Assembly (NCBI GenBank): GCA_023055425.1
Contig: JALGPY010000007.1
Location: 87,197,136 to 87,261,135, forward strand
DNA from: Linanthus parryae
Taxonomy: Eukaryota; Streptophyta; Magnoliopsida; Ericales; Polemoniaceae
DNA: 64,000 nucleotides
Reading direction: 5' to 3'
Numbering within the stretch: the first letter of the stretch is position 1; each line of letters begins with the position of its first letter. The notes under the pieces are model-generated. The model was not told the origin of the DNA. It saw only the letters and a program-made list of their open reading frames with translations, and did not search any database. Shown here piece after piece: positions 56,565-64,000 of the stretch. The position numbers were made by a program, and so were the translations under genes.

Positions 56565-57299
56565 GATTCGAAGCTTTGGCATAGGAAGCTTGGTCATATC
56601 GCTTTGCATACTCTGAACAAAATGATCTCTAAGGACTTGGTAAGAGTATTGCCATCGAGCAAGTTCAAAGAAGATGAGTTATGCAAAGCCTGTGCACAAG
56701 GAAAGCAGACCAGAAGCTCCTTCAAGCCAAAGAAGTTTGTAAGTACAACTAGACCTATTGAATTGCTCCATATGGATCTCTGTGGTCCTATGAGGACTCC
56801 TACTCCAAAAGGTAAAAGTTATATGCTAGTTATTGTAGATTATTTTTCTAGATACACTTGGGTTATGTTTCTCAAAGAAAAATCTGAAGCACTCTCTGAA
56901 TTTTCAAAACTTTGCAGAGAACTTCAAAACTTGAAAAACCTACCTGTAGCTTCAATCAGAAGTGATCATGGTAGAGAATTCGATCAGTTAGAGTTTGATT
57001 TATTCAGTGATAAGCATGGTATTTCTCATAACTTTTCTGCTCCAAGAACTCCTCAACAGAATGGTGTTGTTGAAAGAAAGAACAGGACTCTGGAAGATAT
57101 GTCAAGGACAATGCTTCTTGAGAACAAGTTGCCAAAACACTACTGGGCAGAAGCTGTGAATACAGCAAACTATATTTTGAACAGGTGCTTGATCAGACCC
57201 ATTCTAAAGAAGACCCCCTATGAACTATTCAAAGGGAGAAAGCCAAACATCTCTTACTTCAGACCCTTTGGATGCACTTGTTTTATCCATAACAATTGA
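56565..57299 (+). pseudogene. Copia-2 integrase
   Basis: The zinc-binding part (HRKLGHIALHTLNKM...CKACAQGKQTRSSF) is partly out of frame at its start. The core has ELLHMDLCGPM (Asp), IRSDHGREFDQLEF (Asp) and QQNGVVERKNRTLEDMSR (Glu), all present, and then NRCLIRPILKKTPYELF. It stops at FIHNN-stop (57297) where Copia-1 has GKDN. Catalytic residues are intact, but the gene is truncated by this stop. Confidence 0.85.
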
Positions 57300-57779
57300 A
57301 AAGACAATATTGGTAATTTTGATGCAAGAAGTGATGAAGGTATATTTCTTGGTTACTCTCTGAATAGCAAAGCTAATAGAGTTTAGAATAAAAGAACCAA
57401 AATGGATGACGAGAGCATTCATGTTATTTTTGATTAAAGTTATGATGGTTCTTTGAGTGAAAGTTTTGCAGACTTGAATTTGAACAACCATGAATCAGAG
57501 GAAGAGACTGAGAATCCACTTGGATTCAAGAAAGGCTCAGAAGAAAACAGAAGACATTTTCAAAACCTTGAAAATAGTTCTCAAGGCCTTGAAAATACAG
57601 CTCAAAGCCTTGAGAAAGTTGATAAGAAGGATTCAAGTGACAAAGCCACTACTTCAAGACTAGAGAATATATATGGTGAACCTGAACCGTGGTCTCCAAG
57701 GAAGTGATTTAAATATCTCTCATCCCATCCAGTTGATAATATCATATCAGATCCAACCACTGGTACACAAACTAGATCA
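57300..57779 (+). pseudogene. Copia-2 integrase end and linker
   Basis: After the stop, GIFLGYSLNSKANRV-like sequence with stops, then an open stretch 57453-57707: SESFADLNLNNHESEEETEN followed by three LEN/LEK repeats (FQNLENSSQGLENTAQSLEK) made by three palindromic words about 27 bp apart. Then a stop just before FKYLSSHP. Confidence 0.7.
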
Positions 57780-58427
57780 TTGTTGAAGAACTTATGTGCT
57801 TTTAATGCTTTTATTTCTCTTGTAGAACCAAAAACTGTGAAGCAAGCTTTGCAAGAAGCAGACTGGATTATTGCTATGCAAAGTGAGCTCAATGAGTTTG
57901 AGAGGAATAAGGTTTGGAACCTGGTTCCCGCACCAACAAACCAGTCTGTCATTGGTACCAGATGGGTATTCAGAAACAAGTTGGATGAAAGTGGCAATGT
58001 AATCAGAAACAAAGCAAGGTTAGTTGCTCAAGTTTACAATCAAGAAGAAGGTATAGATTATGAAGAAACCTTTGCTCCAGTTGCCAGAGAATTCTCCGGT
58101 CTTATGAGCAGGGAATTTGAGATGAGCATGATGGGAGAACTAAACTTCTTCCTAGGACTTCAAATACATCAATTGAAGAAGGGTATCTTTCTGAATCAAA
58201 GAAAGTACACAAGATACTTGCTAAATAAGTACAGCATGGCTCAATTCAAGGAAGCCAAGACCCCAATGAGCTCTACACAATCCTTCGACAAGGATGAATC
58301 TGGTAAGACTGTCAATGTAAAAGAGTATAGAGGCATGATTGGATCATTACTCTATCTGACAGCAAGTAGACCAGATATTATGTTTAGTGTATGCATGTGT
58401 GCTAGATTTCAAGCTGATCCAAAATAA
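57780..58427 (+). pseudogene. Copia-2 reverse transcriptase with central deletion
   Basis: 215 open codons: EADWIIAMQSELNEFERNKV, IGTRWVFRNKLDESGNVIRN and DYEETFAPVARE, then directly FSGLMSREFEMSMMGELNFF and LFLGLQIHQ-like sequence. In Copia-1 about 120 residues lie between the VAR and F-S positions, including the motif-A Asp and YVDD. Here they are gone without breaking the frame (joint near 58087). The protein cannot be an RT. Confidence 0.85.
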
Positions 58428-58994
58428 TCACACTTAACTGTTTTGAAGAGAATATTCAGATATCTCAATGGTACCAAAGACTTAGGGCTTTGGTATCCAA
58501 GACATTCTAACTTCTCTTTAAGTGGTTTTTCAGATGCAGACTTTGCAGGCTACAAAGTTGATTGAAAAAGCACCTATGGAACCTGTCAATTCATTGGATC
58601 ATCTTTGATTAGCTGGCATTCCAAGAAACATAATCCAGTTGCTCTATCAATAGTTGAAGCTGAATATAGAGCTGTAGGAGCATGTTGCTCACAAGTACTA
58701 TGGATTTCTCAACAGCTAAGAGACCTTGGATTTGACTTCAGAGGCATACCTATTAAGTGTGAAAACACTAGTGCAATTTCAATTACAAAGAATCCAGTAC
58801 AACACTCAAGAACCAAGCACATTGATGTCAGACACCACTTCATCAGAGATCATGCTGAGAAAGGTGATATTGTTCTTGAATTTGTTGCTACTAACATGCA
58901 AGTTGCAGATATCTTCACCAAACCATTAGCAGGTGAGAGGTTCTCAGCTCTAAGATTGGAATTGGGAATGCTAAATAAGACTGCATTGGTTTAG
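58428..58994 (+). pseudogene. Copia-2 RNase H
   Basis: A stop at 58427 and another at 58562 break the start (SDADFAGYKVD is readable). The main frame 58605-58994: ISWHSKKHNPVALSIVEAEY (Glu), KCENTSAISITKNPVQHSRT, HIDVRHHFIRDHAEKGDIVL and ADIFTKPLAGERFS. In the third motif the usual Asp of CDNTSA is Glu. It ends in LNKTALV just before the accessory-gene spacer. Confidence 0.8.
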
Positions 58995-59450
58995 GGGGAG
59001 CTTAAGGTAAGAAAGGTATGTTATTTGTGTTTACAAAAGTTTGAATTGAGTTTCAAAGCCTTGAAAATCAGTTCAAAGCTTTGATCTTTTATCTGTTGCA
59101 GTGTTAGAGTGTTTCAAGGCCTTGAAAGTCTTTTCAAAGCCTTGAAAATGAATCTGTTACACTAATAGTCAATAAACTTGGATCATTCTATACTAGGTGA
59201 TATCTCTGTAGATATTTGCCTGATATAGTCCCTACCCTTTTCAAAAATTTGTTTTAGCCAAAAATAGTATTAGTATATTCTTTTTCCAACGGCATAATAG
59301 TTTGAAATTTTCTCTGATCTCTGCAAATCTTTTTAGAATCAGAGAGATAATAGTTTCCTTTTGAAACCCAAACTCTTTCAGTATTTATCCTCCTCTCTTC
59401 TCCTTCATTCCGTATCATTCCATTTCTCTCTTTTCTTTTCCCTAACCCTA
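58995..59450 (+). other. Spacer with four palindromic words
   Basis: Between pol and the accessory ORF. It contains pairs at 59053-59090 and 59113-59150, each pair about 21-25 bp apart. It ends in a pyrimidine-rich leader before the ATG at 59451. No gene. Confidence 0.6.
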
Positions 59451-61136
59451 ATGAGCACAAGAAGAGCCTCAGAGCGAATCAAGATGGCTGGTGGTTCAAA
59501 ACATGTCTCAGAGAAGAAGAGAAAAGCAGTAGTGGAAGAGGTTCAAGAAGTTAGTGGAGACTCTAGCTCCAGAACTCCTAGTGCAGAAGCAGTTCGAGAT
59601 CCTCCTCCACCAAAGAAGAAGATCAAGAAGGCTACAACCTCCTCTTCAAAATTCAGAAGAAGCAGAAGGCCATTACAGAAAAGCAACCAGAAAAAGAGCC
59701 TACCAATTCAAAGAAGGTGAAGAAGAAGGCAACTCAGGCAGAAAAAGGGAAAGGGAAGGTGACTGAGGCACAACCAGAAAGTCAATTGGAGAAAGCATTG
59801 CAGATCTATTCTCAGGTCTCAACAAAGAACACAGCTCCAAATGAGACATGTTTTATCTCAAACATCTCTAAAGGTCAGTGGTTAGCTGGTTTTACTTCAA
59901 GGTCTACTGGTTTTTGCAGTTTGGTTAACAAGTATGTGCTGGAACATATGAAACTCAAGTGCATCTCTATGTTAAAGAAGAGATCTTTGTGGTGTATGCT
60001 TAATCCTAGAGAAATAGCCTATCTGAGACTCACCAGACTCTTCTATCTGTACCTAACCCAAGTAAAGAGATCTGCACACTTGGTGATCAAATCTAAAGTT
60101 GCATGGATAATAATTGAACTAGATCACTTTGAGTTTGCCACTGTGTTAGGTTGTCCAAAGAGGTATGACACTAGCAACCATCCACCAAATTCAGAAACTT
60201 TGAAGCTAGCCAAAGAAGAATTCTTTCTTCCAAATATCTCAACCTCAGCCAAATAGTTAACACACTCTGTGTTGAATGTTGAAGCCAAAGTCCTTCACAC
60301 TATACTAGTAATATGTGTCTTTCCTAGGGAGCACTCAATAGAGTTGGTGACTGAGAGAATGTTGCACATCATGTACCTGGTTATGCATGGCTATGAGATT
60401 GATCTCCCAAAACTAGTTCTTGAACACATGCTCTTCAGCCTAACCAGTAAGAGGACTCACCCTCTGCCATATGCTAACCTCCTCACCATTTATTTGAGCA
60501 TTTTGAGATCCCTTTTACTGGAGAAGAATTAGTCACATCTGGGTTTGGGGAACTCAATGAGAAAGCCTTTGAGAAAATTGGAGTTGTGAAAACAAAAGAT
60601 AAAGTTTGGAAACTTTACTCAGAACTTACTGAAGCAAAACTAGGTGCAAATAAATTTTCTAGGCCCAATACCTTGAGTCCCATTTCAAGTCAGACCTCTC
60701 AACCTACAGACAATCAAAGACTTGATGGTTTGGAACTGGACATGGAGGATGTCAAAGCTACTGTTTTGGACTAGAAAGCGATATGGGACAAGTCAAGTAT
60801 ATGGTGGAAAGTATCTTCAGAAGCATGACCTTGCTTGATTTTCCTAAGGATCCTGAAGGAACAAAGAAAGGAGAATCAGACAAGGATTTGCCTAGTGAGC
60901 ATTCAGACGAGGGAGAAGCTACTCCAGTTTCAGATAAGGGTAAGCAGTCAGCAGAACAGGCAGAAGATGAAGTCAATAGCCCTGATTCAGATGAGCTCCT
61001 GATCACTTTGAAGAATAAGAAGAAATCTCCAAAGGCTGCTGAAAAGGACAAGACTGAAGAGACAACTGTTGCAGAAGGGGTTGCAGAAGGACAGGAGGAG
61101 CAGGACATGACTGATGAAGAAGACAATGAGAAATAG
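59451..61136 (+). pseudogene. Accessory ORF of Copia-2 (plant transposon protein-like)
   Basis: Start MSTRRASERIKMAGGSKHVS at 59451 (a basic, Ser/Lys-rich N-terminus, perhaps nuclear-targeting: PPPPKKKIKKA). A frameshift near 59715 leads to the folded domain (59717-60256): GQWLAGFTSRSTGFCSLVNK, LRLTRLFYLYL and FATVLGCPKRYD. One stop (60254) and then, in the same frame, 60269-60532: LHTILVICVFPREHSIELVT, GYEIDLPKLVLEHML and LPYANLLTIYL. After another shift come VWKLYSELTEAKLGANKF and an acidic C-terminus (60783-61136) with EEDNEK. The central pattern resembles the 'putative plant transposon protein' domain. The whole layout is shared with 9580-11224, so it was a genuine gene of the family. Confidence 0.65.
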
Positions 61137-61476
61137 GAAGGAGACCAGGAGGAAGATGAAGATCAAACCCCTTAATATTGCCTATTCTTTCTTCCACATT
61201 GTCGATGCTTTAATTATTTCTTTAAGGTTTCAAAATTTTCCAGACACTTGATCCACCATCTTCTGTCTTTTTGATGAAAGTCAAAAAGGGGGAGAAAATT
61301 CTAGGTTTCAGTTTAGGATTTTAGGTTTATTTGATGTTATCTGCTGAAGTATTTAGGTGTTTTTGTTGGTATTTAAATAAGTTGGATCTTTTTGGAATAA
61401 CTTTGTCTTTAAATTGCAGACTAATCAGTTTATTTTGCAGAGACTAAGGATCAAGCAAAATTTGGTTTTGTCTTTC
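61137..61476 (+). other. Copia-2 3' untranslated region with first purine tract
   Basis: No gene. CAAAAAGGGGGAGAAA at 61282-61297 is shared with Copia-1 (minus strand, 9454-9470) and lies about 200 bp before the true polypurine tract. Confidence 0.6.
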
Positions 61477-61490
61477 ATCAAGGGGGAGAT
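61477..61490 (+). other. Copia-2 polypurine tract
   Basis: ATCAAGGGGGAGAT directly before the LTR start TGAAAGCTC. Confidence 0.85.
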
Positions 61491-62784
61491 TGAAAGCTCT
61501 GGTTATTCAAGACTTGAAAGGGCTTGGCTATTTCAAGGCCTTGAAACAACTTTCAAAGCCTTGAATCAGCTTCAGAGGCTTGAAAAAAGTCTTGGCCTTG
61601 AAACTGGATTCAAAGCCTTGAAACTGTCAAACCTGAAAGCATATTCTCAGGGGGAGTTTTTCTGTTAACTCTCTGATCTAATTTATTATCTCTCTTGCAT
61701 ATTTTTGATTACCTGTTGTTAGATGATGAAAGACAAATTGTTAAACATGTTTTGAATCGTACTATATCAAGTGTTTGACCATGATAATGCAGGAAATATT
61801 GTTTCTAAGTTTTGCAGGATTGTTTCCTAAACTGGATTGCTGCAGATTTGGACACTTGAATACTTTGATCCTGTGATCAATCAGACATGTTTGACAGTTT
61901 CCCATGATGGTTAAATGAAGGCTTACAACAATATCTCTGAAGATTGCGATCATTCAACCGTTGGAGAAGATCTCAAAGTAGTCAAACTCTGTTGCCTACA
62001 AAATAGGAAGGTTGTTGCTGAAAATCTGGAAGAGATTTGCAGAATTGTTTGAAGTATTTAAAGAGCTCAAATTCGAAGCAACAATAACACAATTCTCAAC
62101 GGGCAAATACAGAGAAAGCTTTCTGGATTGATAAGAATCAAAGAAGTTCTTCATCTCTTCTAATCCATACATAGAAGTTCACTGCATTTCACGACAGTTT
62201 TCTACTCTTAAAGTGATCTTCTGTATAGAGCTATATTAGTAGATCATTTATGTATTATTTATACATTCATTCTCAAGGATTGTTCAAGGTGAACAATAGA
62301 GAATTCTTAGTTAATCAGTTATCTAGATCAGGTACTAGACAGGTTAGGGAAAACCACAAGCTGTAACAGAGTAAGGGAACTCTCTGTGCTTGATTTCTAG
62401 GGCTTAGCTTTTGATTCATAAGAATTTAGTTGAAAATCCTGCAGGGATCTAATCCCTGAGGTAGAGACGTAGGTCCAAGTGTACTGAACTCTATAAATCA
62501 CTTGTCTTCTGCTTTTTCAGTTCATTTACTTTTGCAACATACAAAAAATGTTTATTTTTCAAGGGTTTGAACTTGTTTTCAAGGCCTTGAAAAAGGCATA
62601 CTTGTTCTAAAACGTTCTACTACACTTCAAAGGCTTGAACCTGTGTTTAAGGCCTTGAAATTCATTGTCTGCACAAGTTCTTCTACATGTTAGCAAGTTT
62701 TGCAAAAAGTTAGCATACTCTATTCAACCCCCCCCCCCTTTAGAGTATCTTAGTTGCTTATACATCTGCATACTCACACTTTCA
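61491..62784 (+). mobile_element. Copia-2 3' LTR
   Basis: 1294 bp, TGAAAGCTC...CACTTTCA (inverted TGAAAG/CTTTCA ends). It has a dense cluster of five palindromic words at 61537-61630 and three more at 62578-62660. A poly-C tract lies at about 62728-62739. The right flank is AAATG. The left target copy is lost with the 5' LTR. Confidence 0.9.
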
Positions 62785-64000
62785 AAATGCCCTCTTGAAA
62801 TCTATGTGGTTGATAGTGGTTGTTACGTAAAGTGGCCTCTGATGATTGGCATCAGTCTTTTTGTCCGACTCGTCAAACGTCATGCTCAAACCGCCCAGTC
62901 GCGCGGCCGTCAAAACCTTTCTGTTATCCATGATCCTCAGCCACCCTCAAGATCGCCTTTATCATCTCATGCCTACATTTACTCTAAAATTTCATTTCAT
63001 CGAAGAATTTAACGAATTTGGCGGAGTCCTTCATTCGCTCAGCACGCGAATCTTCCGTGTCGACACCGTATTCTTCATCTTCATACACTTCCGCGATTAT
63101 TGGGGCCTCTGCACTCACAACCTCCTCAAGTTCCATGATTGATATCATGGCTATCTCCTTTCCTTTGGGCTCCTGCCTCGTGTGACACGGCAGGGGGTTG
63201 TTGCGCACATCCTTGGTTGGTTCATCGACCACCAACTGGCCCTCCTTTATATTCATGTCTACCAACCACCGGAGCTTTTTTCATTCTGTGGTTGGTTGTA
63301 GCACCTGCCCGTGGCACTCGCACCACCTTGGATCCTGCAGCTGGTCCTTCGTGGGTTTATGCTCCAGGGGCAGTAAGATCCCGTCTTTGCGCCATCTCTC
63401 GCAAAGGTCTATTACATCCTCAATTGAACAGGGAAAAGGTGGTGCTTCATGGGGTGCGGGCCGCTGTTGTTTGTTAGGGGATGATACTGAATGGACACTG
63501 ATATCTCGAGTCCATTTTTAGTTGAACTTTCCTACCTTGAAGCTGGGATTCGCCTGCGTACGTTCGCTAGCGTAACTCTTTTTCATCCTTTCCACCAGGG
63601 GCTCCACCTTTCTGGTGTTCTCCACCAATCTGGAAAAGGTAGGCATATTCAAGTTAATGAGCATACCTCTGTATTCGCCGCGCATGCCCTGAAGGCATAT
63701 CTCCACCAGTCGACTTTCCAAGACGTCATCGACACACTCCAAGGACTTGGACCTGAACCTTTTGATGAAGGCGACCCCCACCTCGTCATGCCTCTGGTAC
63801 ATGCGTGAGAGGTGGATAGTGGTGACATTTTCTTCGAATTGGAAGAATTTGGTGTAGAAATTCTTCACCATGTCATCCCACGTCTTGACGGATCCTGCTT
63901 CCAGGGTCCTATACCATTTGTACGCGACAGCCCCCAGAGACTTGGGAAACTCACGCATCATTAACCTGGAGTCCACCCCGTGCGGGCCCATCATGTCAAT
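62785..64000 (-). pseudogene. Ty3/gypsy gag fragment, runs off the window
   Basis: The main frame (63518-63994, minus) has MREFPKSLGAVAYKWYRTLE, TWDDMVKNFYTKFFQFEENV, LSRMYQRHDEVGVAFIKRFR and VEICLQGMRGEYRGMLINLN: the Retrotrans_gag core. After stops, 62984-63265 is an acidic region with IAEVYEDEEYG. The start lies beyond 64000. The left edge touches the Copia-2 LTR. It could be the 5' part of the same element as Tat-2 (same strand, on the other side of Copia-2), with the pol deleted; that is speculative. Confidence 0.7.

Larger units (their letters stand above)
55276..62784 (+). mobile_element. Copia-2, SIRE-like element, 5' truncated
   Basis: Order: gag (from mid-gag), protease, integrase, RT, RNase H, accessory ORF, two purine tracts, 3' LTR. 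The 5' LTR, primer site and gag core are missing, replaced by Tat-2. It is closely related to Copia-1 over every gene. RT has lost its centre by an in-frame deletion. It uses mostly the GGCC-core version of the palindromic word. Confidence 0.9.

Overview
The window is a stretch of flowering-plant nuclear genome, probably a eudicot, made almost entirely of LTR retrotransposons inserted into one another. The evidence is the set of plant-specific lineages: Athila (with a tRNA-Asp-type primer site), Tat (with a second RNase H and an antisense plant-mobile-domain gene), long-LTR chromovirus-like LTRs, and Copia elements of SIRE-like and Tork/Tnt1-like type. I see no intact host gene, no tRNA or rRNA gene and no prokaryotic feature. 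Almost every reading frame is a decayed piece of gag, pol or an accessory retrotransposon ORF. I cannot name the species.

Layout. 1-2.3 kb: two partial LTRs of one Copia family with a SIRE-like Copia LTR piece between them. 3.4-9.3 kb: two long minus-strand LTRs (LTR-C and LTR-A) of chromovirus type, rich in trinucleotide microsatellites and tandem hairpins. 9.3-28.2 kb: a minus-strand SIRE-like element (Copia-1) with an extra ORF after pol, split in its gag by a 10-kb plus-strand Tat element (Tat-1, 15580-25584). 28.2-29.8 kb: the 3' end of a Tork-like element (Copia-4), into which Copia-1 appears to have inserted. 29.8-30.8 kb: unassigned sequence and a minus-strand Copia LTR piece. 30.8-48.2 kb: a plus-strand chromovirus-type LTR (LTR-B) split by a 14.2-kb Athila element (32220-46432, perfect 5-bp target duplication). 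48.4-53.3 kb: a complete but mutated Tork-like element (Copia-3) with both LTRs. 53.6-53.9 kb: a CCGGT-rich repeat. 53.9-55.3 kb: the 3' end of a second Tat copy (Tat-2, minus). 55.3-62.8 kb: a 5'-truncated SIRE-like element (Copia-2, plus). 62.8-64 kb: a minus-strand Ty3/gypsy gag piece running off the window.

How the parts work together. Each element once carried gag, protease, integrase and reverse transcriptase/RNase H between LTRs, with a tRNA primer site and a polypurine tract. Most copies are visibly dead through frameshifts, stops, lost catalytic residues or deletions. The accessory genes are the more unusual part. The SIRE-like elements share a third ORF resembling the 'putative plant transposon protein' domain, and Tat-1 carries an antisense, apparently spliced plant-mobile-domain gene.

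Strongest leads. (1) A palindromic word (CAAAGCTTTG or CAAGGCCTTG) recurs about 30 times across coding and non-coding parts of the SIRE-like elements, often in spaced pairs. (2) A clean 1.2-kb inversion of the gag/protease segment inside the Athila copy has a 5-bp inverted repeat at its ends. (3) The promoter side, leader intron and first codons of the Tat-2 antisense gene are fused in frame to Copia-2 gag. (4) Tandem hairpin arrays occur in three unrelated elements, one with compensatory stem changes.
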